Part shown: one piece after another, positions 9,295-16,560 of the stretch
Layout of the letters: the number at the start of each line of letters is the position of its first letter
How positions within the stretch are numbered: the stretch's first letter is position 1
NCBI GenBank assembly: GCA_026126165.1
Contig: JAHCJR010000019.1
Span: 1 to 46,665, forward strand
Source of the DNA: Alphaproteobacteria bacterium
GTDB taxonomy: Bacteria; Pseudomonadota; Alphaproteobacteria; Ferrovibrionales; Ferrovibrionaceae
Reading direction: 5' to 3'
Length of the DNA stretch: 46,665 nt
Made by a program: the position numbers and the translations under genes
The notes under the pieces: model-generated
What the model was told of the DNA's origin: nothing
The model's input: only the letters and a program-made list of their open reading frames with translations
Database searches by the model: none

Positions 9295-10053
9295 ATGCCT
9301 TCAGGACATATATTGGAGATTGCCGGCGCGCATGCAAGCCTGACGCTCAACCGGCCGGAGCGGCACAACGCCCTCGATCTGGACGATCTGGCCGATCTGG
9401 CCCGCAGCCTGGCGGAACTCGCCACCCGGCCGGACATAAGGGTGCTGGTGCTGACCGGCGCCGGGCAGCGGAGTTTTTGCTCCGGCGTCAATCTCGGGCA
9501 GGTAGCGGAGGCGGACTGGCGGGACAATCCGCTCGAGCGGCTGACCGACCTGATCGAGAAGCTGCCCTTCGCCACGCTCTGCGCGCTGAATGGCGGGGTC
9601 TATGGCGGCGGCAGCGATTTGGCGCTGGCCTGCGACTTTCGCGTCGGCATCGCGGGGATGCGCTGCTTCGTGCCCCCGGCCCGGCTCGGCATCCACTACC
9701 ATGTCGGCGGCCTGCGCCGGGCGGTGGCCAAGCTTGGCCTTGGGTCCGCCAAGCGCATGTTCCTCGCCGCCGAAACCTTCGACGACCGCGAGCTGCTGCG
9801 GCTGCAGTTTCTCGACCGGCTGCTACCGGCGGCGGAGTTCGAGGCCGGCATCGCCGCCTTCGCGGCGGACCTGGCGGGCATGGCGCCGCTCGCCTATGCC
9901 GGGATGAAGCGCACCCTCACCGGCCTGGCTCTGGGCGGCCTCGACGAGGCGGCGGCGCGGCGCGACGCGCAGGCCTGCTGGGCTTCCGAGGATTTCCGGG
10001 AGGGTCAGCGGGCGCTCGCCGAGAAGAGGGCTCCTGTTTTCCAGGGCCGCTGA
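9295..10053 (+). CDS. Enoyl-CoA hydratase/isomerase (crotonase) family protein with altered catalytic positions
   Basis: This is a 252-residue crotonase-fold protein. It shows the N-terminal ITLNRPE-like motif (LTLNRPERHNALD), the first oxyanion-hole region FCSGVNLGQV and GGVYGGGSDLALACDFR. In classical hydratases the two catalytic glutamates lie in GGGxEL and LPEVRLG. Here these are GGGSDL (Asp) and VPPARLG (Pro), so ordinary hydration chemistry is doubtful; isomerase, hydrolase or other crotonase reactions are possible. The ATG at 9295 has an AGGA sequence 9 bp upstream, while a longer frame from 9148 would run through the hairpin region. It ends 35 bp before the convergent response-regulator gene. 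Confidence 0.78.
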   Translation: MPSGHILEIAGAHASLTLNRPERHNALDLDDLADLARSLAELATRPDIRVLVLTGAGQRSFCSGVNLGQVAEADWRDNPLERLTDLIEKLPFATLCALNGGVYGGGSDLALACDFRVGIAGMRCFVPPARLGIHYHVGGLRRAVAKLGLGSAKRMFLAAETFDDRELLRLQFLDRLLPAAEFEAGIAAFAADLAGMAPLAYAGMKRTLTGLALGGLDEAAARRDAQACWASEDFREGQRALAEKRAPVFQGR

Positions 10054-10088
10054 TCTCGCGGGGGGAGTGCGAGCGCCCGCTATGGGAA

Positions 10089-10778
10089 TTACTGGGCCAG
10101 GCGATAGCCGCCGGGCTCGGTCACCAGGATGCGCGCGTTGGAGGGATCGCGCTCGATCTTCTGGCGCAGGCGATAGATATGCGTCTCGAGCGTATGGGTG
10201 GTGACGCCGGCATTGTAGCCCCAGACCTCGTTCAGCAGCACCTCGCGCGCCACCGGCTTGTCGCCGGCGCGGAACAGGTACTTGAGGATCGAGGTCTCCT
10301 TCTCGGTCAGGCGCACCTTGCGCTTGCGCTCGGAATCGAGCAGCACCTTGGCCGCCGGCCGGAAGGAATAGGGACCAATCGAGAAGATCGCATCCTCGCT
10401 CTGCTCGTGCTGGCGGAGCTGGGCGCGGATGCGCGCCAGCAGGACGAGGAACTTGAACGGCTTGAGCACATAGTCGTTGGCGCCGGCATCGAGGCCGAGG
10501 ATCGTGTCCGCATCGGTGTCCGCCGCCGTCAGCAGCACCACCGGCACCCGTACGCCGTTCTTGCGGAGCTGCTTGCAGAGTTCGCGCCCGTCCATGTCCG
10601 GCAGGCCGACATCCAGGATCATCAGGTCGTAAAGCTGCGAGCGCGCCAGCTCCATCGCCGTGGCGGCGTTGGGCGCGGTCTCGGTATCGAACTCCCCGTT
10701 CAGATCGAGCTGCTCCGCAAGCGTCTGGCGCAACGCGTCGTCGTCGTCCACCAGCAGAATGCGCTTCGCGTTGCTCAT
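10089..10778 (-). CDS. Response regulator transcription factor, OmpR/PhoB family (orphan)
   Basis: This 229-residue protein has an N-terminal receiver and a C-terminal winged helix. The receiver has acidic residues at 11-14, phosphoacceptor Asp56 in LMILDVGLPDMDG, Thr84 and Lys106 in YVLKPF. The DNA-binding domain includes LTEKETSILKYL and THTLETHIYRLRQKIE with the usual final GGYRLA. The frame stays open to 10880, but the extra 34 residues do not belong to the receiver, so the ATG at 10778 was chosen. No histidine kinase gene lies in the window, so the partner is unknown. A promoter-like TTGCGA-18-TCTAAT lies about 150 bp upstream. Confidence 0.9.
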   Translation of the reverse strand: MSNAKRILLVDDDDALRQTLAEQLDLNGEFDTETAPNAATAMELARSQLYDLMILDVGLPDMDGRELCKQLRKNGVRVPVVLLTAADTDADTILGLDAGANDYVLKPFKFLVLLARIRAQLRQHEQSEDAIFSIGPYSFRPAAKVLLDSERKRKVRLTEKETSILKYLFRAGDKPVAREVLLNEVWGYNAGVTTHTLETHIYRLRQKIERDPSNARILVTEPGGYRLAQ

Positions 10779-11069
10779 CCCGATCTCCCGGTTCCTGGGC
10801 CGCTCCCTGACGAGTTCATGAGCCGCCATGGAGGAAGTTTCAACAGCCTGTGATGAATGGTTCCAATAACTGGCGCGCATGATTGAATTTACCCGCCCTT
10901 ATTTGAGTGCGTCTAGCACGGTGCACGAGAATTAGAGCCATCGACATTACGCTTTCGCAAGTCACGACTTGGTGATTGGCTCCGTTTCCGTCCGCCGATA
11001 TGCGAAGAAGCGGCGTATGTGCTGTCCGCCTCACGGCCTTTTCTTGGCGGCGACAAGCCTGCGGTCGGC
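10779..11069. other. Intergenic region, 291 bp, leader of the response-regulator gene
   Basis: This is the longest gene-free stretch of the window. Its central part (about 10840-10985) is noticeably richer in A and T than the flanking genes and holds the candidate response-regulator promoter. The remainder, next to the glycosyltransferase 3' end, shows no convincing terminator, tRNA or small ORF. Confidence 0.6.
10931..10960 (-). promoter_or_regulatory. Candidate sigma-70-type promoter for the response regulator
   Basis: On the minus strand TTGCGA (10955-10960) is separated by 18 bp from TCTAAT (10931-10936). These match the -35 and -10 consensus at 4/6 and 5/6 positions. The predicted leader would be about 145 nt. 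Confidence 0.33.
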
Positions 11070-12044
11070 CTACTGCGCGGCGGAGGAGCGGGGGTCCGGC
11101 CGTTCCGCGCGCAGCTTTTCGCCGAGGCGCAGATAGCGGCGGTTCTCGTCCTTGCGCTTGCCCTTGCCGACCCAGATGACGCTGCCCTCGTCGTAGTGCC
11201 AGTCGATGAAGCGCCGGTGCAGCCTTCGCCATTTCATGCCGCGCGGGCGCAGCCGCTCGCGCCGGAACTCGAGATGCAGCAGCCGCTGGTCGAGATACCA
11301 TTGCACGGGAAAGTCCGGTTCCAGCAGATGCAGCGCGATGCGCCGCGCCACGCGCCCGAGATAGGCGAGGGCGGCCGGCGAATGGCGGAACCAGATCACG
11401 CCCGCCAGCATGCGCCGGCGCGGATCGGGATGGCGGAAGCGGGCGCGGAAGGAAACGTCGGCGCCGGCGACGAAATCGAGCAGCTCGCCGAGCGGGCGCA
11501 GCACCAGCGTATCGACGTCGATGGAGAGCACGTCGCGGCCGGTCGCGCGCATCATCTCGTGCAGGCGCAGGAAGCGCATGCTCGCATAATAGGTGATGCG
11601 GTAGATCGCATCGCGCCCCGGCGCCTCGACCCGTTCCCCGGTGCAGGTGAGCAGCAGGCTCGGGCAGCGCCGGCGCAGATCCTCGATCAGGGCCAGATGC
11701 GCCCGGTCCCGCGGATCGAAGATATGCAGATGCAGCGCCACGCCCGGTGAGTTGCGTTCGAGCGAGAGAACCAGCGTCTCGTAGTAGCGCTCGAAATAGT
11801 CCGGGTCGCACGCGGTATAGAGCAGGAGGCGCCGGCCGAGCGCCGCGGCATCCGGATAGGCGCCGTCGATCGAAGGCAGCCTGAGATCGGCGAGGCCGAC
11901 ATGGCGCCGGCGCAGGCGCAGCGCCGCGTCACGCCAGAGAAAGCGGGTCTGGTCGGCCGCGAGCCGGAGCCAGGCCAGGATCCGCTGGCCGAATCCGCGC
12001 TGCCCCGGCGTATTGATGATTGCCTTGCGAGCCGAGGTATCCAT
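11070..12044 (-). CDS. Glycosyltransferase-like protein (nucleotide-diphospho-sugar transferase fold)
   Basis: This is a 324-residue protein with the look of a GT-A glycosyltransferase. RLLLYTACDPDYFERYYETL at residues about 72-91 resembles the N-terminal strand of GT8-type enzymes. A DxD metal-binding motif occurs in LSIDVDTLVL at Asp176 and Asp178, and LAGVIWFRHSP plus WYLDQRLLHLEF fit the acceptor half. No signal peptide or transmembrane segment is evident. It is divergent from the pyruvyl-transferase-like gene, and both could decorate a cell-surface glycan, but no polysaccharide export genes lie nearby. The sugar donor and acceptor are unknown. Confidence 0.7.
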   Translation of the reverse strand: MDTSARKAIINTPGQRGFGQRILAWLRLAADQTRFLWRDAALRLRRRHVGLADLRLPSIDGAYPDAAALGRRLLLYTACDPDYFERYYETLVLSLERNSPGVALHLHIFDPRDRAHLALIEDLRRRCPSLLLTCTGERVEAPGRDAIYRITYYASMRFLRLHEMMRATGRDVLSIDVDTLVLRPLGELLDFVAGADVSFRARFRHPDPRRRMLAGVIWFRHSPAALAYLGRVARRIALHLLEPDFPVQWYLDQRLLHLEFRRERLRPRGMKWRRLHRRFIDWHYDEGSVIWVGKGKRKDENRRYLRLGEKLRAERPDPRSSAAQ

Positions 12045-12119
12045 GATGGAGTTCGGTCGGTACGCCCTCTCCGGTCCGCGCGCGGACCTGCCGGAAGAAA
12101 CTAGCCTGACCAGTATTGG

Positions 12120-12147
12120 TTGAAAACTGATAAGTAGTAATTCTAGT
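12120..12147 (+). promoter_or_regulatory. Candidate promoter in the AT-rich divergent region
   Basis: TTGAAA (12120-12125) and TCTAGT (12142-12147) are separated by 16 bp. They lie in an AT-rich island of about 60 bp between the glycosyltransferase and the pyruvyl-transferase-like genes. The predicted start site would be about 20 nt before the ATG at 12173. Confidence 0.33.
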
Positions 12148-12172
12148 GTAATAATTCGGATCAGGCCGAAGA

Positions 12173-13408
12173 ATGCCGGAAAATCCGCGCCGGGACAGGC
12201 AGAACAGGACCGAACTGACGCCGATGATCCTGGTCTGCGGCGAGCGATTCAGCGCCAATGTGGGCGATGGCGCCATCGCCGAATGCCTTCTGCATCTGCT
12301 GCGCCAGCTCGCGCCCGGCCTGCTGGTCAGCGCGGTCGACATGTCGGGCCGGCTGCGTTACGAATCCTTCGGTCGCAAGCGCCGGCGCCGGCTGTCGGTG
12401 CGCCTGTTGCGGCTGGTGCGCCGGCTGCGCCCGCTGCGCCGGGCGGCGAGCGTCCTGGAATGGTATCTCTCCGGCCGGCGGCGGCTGGCGGAGCGGCTGG
12501 AGCCGCTGCTGCCCCATGCGGCGCTCATGGTGATCGGCGGCGGCCAGCTCCTGCTCGACACGGAGTTGCGCTTTCCGCTGCGCATCGCGGCCGCGACCGG
12601 CATGGCAAGCCGCGCCGGCATTCCCACCGCTTTCCTCGGCTGCGGCGCGGCCGCAAGCTTCTCGCCCGTCGGCTGGCGGCTGCTGCGCCGGGCACTTGCC
12701 GCGCCGCTGACCTGCCATGTCTCGCTGCGCGACCGGGAATCGCTCGAGAATGTCCGCCGCGGCTTCGGCGATGCGATCCGCGTGCCGCTGCGTCTCGGCG
12801 CCGATCCGGCGATCTTCGCCGCCGAAGTCTATGGCTTTCGCCAGCGCTCGGACGCGCAAGCCATCGGGCTCGGCATCATGGCGCCGCGCCTGCTGCGCCG
12901 GCGCGCCGGCGAGAGCGCCCCGTTTACCGACGAGACCGTGCTGCGCTTCTGGGTCGGGCTGGCCGGGCGGCTGCGCGATGCCGGCCACAGGATCGAGCTG
13001 TTCTGCAACGGCGCGCCGGCCGACCGGGCCTTCCTCGCCCGCGTCGCCGGGCAACTGGGCCTGCCCGTGCCGGCACCGCCGCGCACGGCGACCGAACTTG
13101 CCTGGCGCATCGCCGGCTTCCGCGCCATCGTCGCCCACCGGCTGCACGCGAACATCCTGGCGCTTTCGCTGGGCGTGCCGGCGGTGGGCCTGATCTGGGA
13201 CGACAAGCTGCGCCAGTTCGGCCGCCTCGCCGGGCGCGAACGCTTCTTCGTCGAGCCTGCCGAACAGACACCCGAGACCGTCGCCGCCCGCCTCACCGAG
13301 GCGCTCGCCACGCCGCCGGACGAGGCGGCGCTGGCGGAACTGCGCCGGCAGGTGCGCGAGGATATCGCCGCCATGCTGGAAGCCGCCGGCCTCGCACCTC
13401 CGGGCTAA
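12173..13408 (+). CDS. Polysaccharide pyruvyl transferase family protein
   Basis: This is a 411-residue member of the polysaccharide pyruvyl transferase family, which transfers pyruvate ketals from phosphoenolpyruvate to sugars, although some relatives have other roles. The N-terminal CGERFSANVGDGAI, the VIGGGQLLLD motif and the C-terminal AHRLHANILALSLGVPAVGL match the family pattern. A second in-frame ATG at 12224 (MILVCGERF) would remove a 17-residue polar leader and fits the domain start better, so the start is uncertain. Its end overlaps the convergent arylformamidase-like gene by 4 bp. Confidence 0.75.
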   Translation: MPENPRRDRQNRTELTPMILVCGERFSANVGDGAIAECLLHLLRQLAPGLLVSAVDMSGRLRYESFGRKRRRRLSVRLLRLVRRLRPLRRAASVLEWYLSGRRRLAERLEPLLPHAALMVIGGGQLLLDTELRFPLRIAAATGMASRAGIPTAFLGCGAAASFSPVGWRLLRRALAAPLTCHVSLRDRESLENVRRGFGDAIRVPLRLGADPAIFAAEVYGFRQRSDAQAIGLGIMAPRLLRRRAGESAPFTDETVLRFWVGLAGRLRDAGHRIELFCNGAPADRAFLARVAGQLGLPVPAPPRTATELAWRIAGFRAIVAHRLHANILALSLGVPAVGLIWDDKLRQFGRLAGRERFFVEPAEQTPETVAARLTEALATPPDEAALAELRRQVREDIAAMLEAAGLAPPG

Positions 13409-14268
13409 AGCCCCATCTGGCCGAGCGCGGCGCGGGCGATGGCGCTGCCGGGCCGCGCCAGTTCCTCGATGATCGAGAAATGATGCAGCCCCGGCGCGGC
13501 GATCTCCTCGACGCGGTTGCCCGCCTTGCGCCAGGCATCGCGGAACTCCGTCTGCTGGCGGTGATATTCCGCCGTCTCCTCGCCGCCGACACTGAGCAGG
13601 AGCGGCGGCACGCCGGGGCGCACCTGGGCGAGCGGGGTGTTGCGCCGCGCCTCGGCCTCGTCCATGCGCAGCTTCTCGTTCAGATAGCAGAGGCGGATCG
13701 GCTCCAGGTCGAAGAGGCCCGAGATGGCGAAGCCGCCCTTGAGCAGATCGCGCGGCAGGCCGGGTTCGAAGGACGGCCAGTCGGTCAGCGCCATCATCGC
13801 CGTCAGATGGCCGCCGGCGGAATGGCCGGAGACGAAGATGCGGGCCGGATCGCCGCCGAAGGTTCGCGCGTTGCGCCAGACCCAGGCCAGCGCCGCGCGG
13901 TTCTGGCGCACGATCTCGTCCATGCGCACGCTGGGACAGAGCGCGTAATTGACCACGACGAGCACCGCCCCCGCCGGCACGATGGTGCGCGCCATGAAGC
14001 CGAAATCCGCCTTGTCGAGCGCCTGCCAGTAGCCGCCATGGATGAAGACATGCACCGGCGCGCCCTGGTTCGCCGTCGTGTAGATGTCCACCCGCTCGGC
14101 CTCGCTCGGGCCATAGGCGACATCTGCCCGGTGCGCGAAGTCGCGCTTGGCCCGATCGGTCTCGCTGCGATAGCGGTCGAAATAGACCTGGAAATCCTTG
14201 ATCAGCCCGCGCAGGTAATATTGCGCATCGAGCCCCGCCTGGTCGTAATCGCGAAAGACAGCCGCCAT
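13405..14268 (-). CDS. Alpha/beta hydrolase, probable arylformamidase (N-formylkynurenine hydrolase)
   Basis: This is a 287-residue alpha/beta hydrolase. The oxyanion motif HGGYW is at residues 77-81, the nucleophile elbow SGHSAGGH has Ser150, and a late histidine in GLHHFSIIEEL is the candidate catalytic base. HGGxW with GHSAGxH is characteristic of the eukaryote-type arylformamidases and related esterases. Placement just downstream of kynA on the same strand (71 bp gap) supports hydrolysis of N-formylkynurenine to kynurenine, the second step of tryptophan degradation. The open frame continues upstream to 14484, but the ATG at 14268 was chosen because the extension overlaps kynA. A general carboxylesterase role cannot be excluded. 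Confidence 0.75.
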   Translation of the reverse strand: MAAVFRDYDQAGLDAQYYLRGLIKDFQVYFDRYRSETDRAKRDFAHRADVAYGPSEAERVDIYTTANQGAPVHVFIHGGYWQALDKADFGFMARTIVPAGAVLVVVNYALCPSVRMDEIVRQNRAALAWVWRNARTFGGDPARIFVSGHSAGGHLTAMMALTDWPSFEPGLPRDLLKGGFAISGLFDLEPIRLCYLNEKLRMDEAEARRNTPLAQVRPGVPPLLLSVGGEETAEYHRQQTEFRDAWRKAGNRVEEIAAPGLHHFSIIEELARPGSAIARAALGQMGL

Positions 14269-14339
14269 GCTCCGAAACCCCCTCGTCCGCTGAAAGCGCG
14301 GCGATGGTCGGCGCGAGGCGGCGGCGCTGTCAAGGCGCC

Positions 14340-15206
14340 TCACAGCTCGCCGCGCAGCTCCCAGAGTTCGGGGAACAGCCGCCGCTCGAGCGCGCCGCGC
14401 AGATAGGCGACGCCGGACGAGCCGCCGGTGCCCCGTTTGGCGCCGATGATGCGCTCCACCGTCTGCATGTGCCGGAAGCGCCATTGCTGGAACCAGTCCT
14501 CGATATCGACCAGCTTCTCCGCCAGTTCATAGAGCGGCCAATGCCGCGCCGTGTCGCGATAGACCGCGAGCCAGGCGGCGCGCACCGCCGGGTGGGCGCG
14601 CCAGGGCCCGGCCGGATCGCGTTCCAGCACCTCGCGCGGCACGGCGAGGCCATGGCGCGCCAGAAGCCGCACTGCATCGTCGTAGAGGCCGGGTTCGCGC
14701 AGGATCGCCTGCAGCGCCTCATGGATCGCCGCGTCGTGCCGGTGCGGGGCGAGGAAGGCCGGGTCGCGCAGGCCGAGCGCGAATTCCAGCGCCCGGTAGC
14801 CGTAAGACTGGAAGCCCGAGGAGCGGCCGAGCGCGCCGCGGAAGGCGAGATAGTCGGCAGGCGTCAGGGTCGAGAGCACGTCCCAGGACTGGATCATCTG
14901 CGCCTGGATGCGCCCGACGCGCGAGAGCATCTTGAGGGCGGGCTTGAACGCGCCCCGGCGCAGGCAGGCCTGCGCGCCCTGCACCTCGTGCAGCATCAGC
15001 TTGAGCCACAGCTCGCTCGCCTGGTGGATGGTGATGAAGAGCAGCTCGTCATGGCTCTCCGAGCGCGGCTGCTGCGCGGCGAGCAGCAGGTCGAGCCGCA
15101 GATAGTCGCCATAGGACATGCTGCCGGCAAAATCGGTATGGATGCCGGGGTCCAGCCCGCCGCCGTCGCGTTCCGACAGCCCCGCACCCTGCGCCGGGCC
15201 GGGCAT
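14340..15206 (-). CDS. kynA: Tryptophan 2,3-dioxygenase
   Basis: This is a haem-dependent enzyme that opens the indole ring of tryptophan to give N-formylkynurenine. FITIHQASELWLKLMLHE contains the haem-ligand histidine and substrate-binding residues, and RHMQTVERIIGAKRGTGGSS near the C terminus is the other signature of the family. The length of 288 residues is normal. The ATG at 15206 was used; a GTG at 15215 would add three residues, and neither has a good Shine-Dalgarno because the upstream sequence is an almost pure C run on this strand. It is followed by the arylformamidase-like gene. No kynureninase gene is in the window. Confidence 0.95.
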   Translation of the reverse strand: MPGPAQGAGLSERDGGGLDPGIHTDFAGSMSYGDYLRLDLLLAAQQPRSESHDELLFITIHQASELWLKLMLHEVQGAQACLRRGAFKPALKMLSRVGRIQAQMIQSWDVLSTLTPADYLAFRGALGRSSGFQSYGYRALEFALGLRDPAFLAPHRHDAAIHEALQAILREPGLYDDAVRLLARHGLAVPREVLERDPAGPWRAHPAVRAAWLAVYRDTARHWPLYELAEKLVDIEDWFQQWRFRHMQTVERIIGAKRGTGGSSGVAYLRGALERRLFPELWELRGEL

Positions 15207-15209
15207 ATC

Positions 15210-15242
15210 GGGCACGGGCTGGCTGGGGGGCGGGGGGCGGGG
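15210..15242 (+). other. Potential G-quadruplex between divergent kynA and ribA
   Basis: Five G tracts on the plus strand (3, 3, 6, 6 and 4 Gs at 15210, 15216, 15225, 15232 and 15239) have loops of 3, 6, 1 and 1 nt, matching the general G3+N1-7 pattern. The element covers the kynA translation start region on the opposite strand and lies about 75-105 bp upstream of the ribA start. Confidence 0.45.
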
Positions 15243-15316
15243 CGTGCCCGGCCTGGCCCGGGCGGGCCGGGAAACTCGGCCTTGCCAGCGTGCCGGGGCC
15301 GATCTACACCCCTGCC

Positions 15317-16432
15317 ATGAGCGAGCCCGGCGGACAGATCGACGCGGCCGCCCGCGCGCTGTTGCAGGCCGACCGCGCGGCGGGCGAGTTGCGGCGCGGC
15401 CGGGCGCTGCTGCTCCCGGGCGAGGGCGGCGGCCTGGTCGCCGCCATCGAGGGCATCGGCGCGGCCGCGCTGGAGGCCATGCGGCGCCTCGGCGATGGCT
15501 TCCTCGTCCTCACCCCGCACCGCGCCGGCGTGCTCAAGGTCCGCACCGCGGTCACCGATCCGGTACTGCTGCGCCTCGAGCCGCGCATGGACGCTCCCAT
15601 GCTGCGGAGCCTCGCCGACCCGGCCGCCGATCTCGACCATCCCCTCCAGGGCCCCTTCACCGCCGAACGGACGGCGCCGCCGGAGGCGGCGCGGCGCCTG
15701 ATCGGGCTCGCCAAGCGGGCCGGGCTGCTGCCGGCCGGCCTGCTGGTGCGGGCCGCCCCGGAGCGGCTCGCGGATTTTGCCGCAAGCCAGGGCCTGCTCG
15801 TCGTGCCGCTTGCCGATCTCGCCGCCCTGGAAGATGCCGGCGCCGGGCGGCTCACCCCCGTCGCCTCGGCGCGGGTGCCGCTGGCGGACGCACCGGAAGC
15901 GCGCATCCACGCCTTCCGCCCGGCCGACGGCGCGCTCGAGCATCTCGCCATCGTCATCGGCGACCCGCCGCGAAAACTCCCCGTGCTGGCGCGCATCCAT
16001 TCCGAATGCTTCACCGGCGACCTGCTCGGTTCGCTGCGCTGCGATTGCGGCGAGCAATTGCGCGGCGCCATCCGCGCCATCGCCGAGGCCGGCGGCGGCG
16101 TGCTGCTCTATCTGGCGCAGGAGGGACGCGGCATCGGCCTGATGAACAAGCTCCGCGCCTACCGGCTGCAGGACCAGGGCTTCGACACGATCGAGGCCAA
16201 CGAACGGCTGGGATTCGAGGCGGACGAACGGCTGTTCGAGCCGGCCGCCGCCATGCTGCGCCATCTCGGCTTCGATGCGGTCCGGCTGATGACCAACAAT
16301 CCGGAGAAGGTGCGCCAGCTCGAGGCGGTGGGGATCCGGGTCGCCGAGCGGGTGCCGCATGCCTTCCCCGCCAATGCCCACAACGAAGCCTACCTGCTGA
16401 CCAAGAAGAAACGCTCCGGGCACTATCTTTAG
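15317..16432 (+). CDS. ribA: GTP cyclohydrolase II with a degenerate N-terminal RibB-like domain
   Basis: This 371-residue enzyme catalyses the first step of riboflavin synthesis, GTP to 2,5-diamino-6-ribosylamino-4-pyrimidinone phosphate. The C-terminal half (about 190-371) has the zinc-binding cysteines in ECFTGDLLGSLRCDCGEQL, the YLAQEGRGIGLMNKLRAY motif and the downstream MTNNPEKV segment. The N-terminal half aligns by eye with dihydroxybutanone-phosphate synthase (GELRRGRALLL, then GFLVLT). However, the acidic DDExRExE-type active site is replaced by PGEGGGL, so this half is probably not catalytic. Such non-catalytic extensions are known in alphaproteobacterial RibA proteins. The ATG at 15317 was preferred to a frame from 15290. 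Confidence 0.92.
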   Translation: MSEPGGQIDAAARALLQADRAAGELRRGRALLLPGEGGGLVAAIEGIGAAALEAMRRLGDGFLVLTPHRAGVLKVRTAVTDPVLLRLEPRMDAPMLRSLADPAADLDHPLQGPFTAERTAPPEAARRLIGLAKRAGLLPAGLLVRAAPERLADFAASQGLLVVPLADLAALEDAGAGRLTPVASARVPLADAPEARIHAFRPADGALEHLAIVIGDPPRKLPVLARIHSECFTGDLLGSLRCDCGEQLRGAIRAIAEAGGGVLLYLAQEGRGIGLMNKLRAYRLQDQGFDTIEANERLGFEADERLFEPAAAMLRHLGFDAVRLMTNNPEKVRQLEAVGIRVAERVPHAFPANAHNEAYLLTKKKRSGHYL

Positions 16433-16536
16433 GCGCCGTGCCCCACCGGGCAGAATTTGCCGGCCCGGCACCGGCCGGCCATCCGCAATTCCCCTGAAAT
16501 CTTCGGTCGTGGCGTTGGCGCGATGCTTGCTTCCTC

Positions 16537-16554
16537 CTCTCCCATGAAGGAGAG
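16537..16554 (+). promoter_or_regulatory. Hairpin that pairs with the Shine-Dalgarno sequence
   Basis: CTCTCC (16537-16542) and GGAGAG (16549-16554) form a perfect 6-bp stem with a 6-nt loop. The right arm is the Shine-Dalgarno sequence of the gene starting at 16561 (spacing 6 nt), so the ribosome binding site would be sequestered when folded. Confidence 0.4.
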
Positions 16555-16560
16555 ACGCGG

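Noticed and set aside
10779-10880. N-terminal extension of the response regulator by 34 residues.
   Set aside because: The extension has no receiver-domain similarity and the ATG at 10778 begins exactly at the conserved domain.
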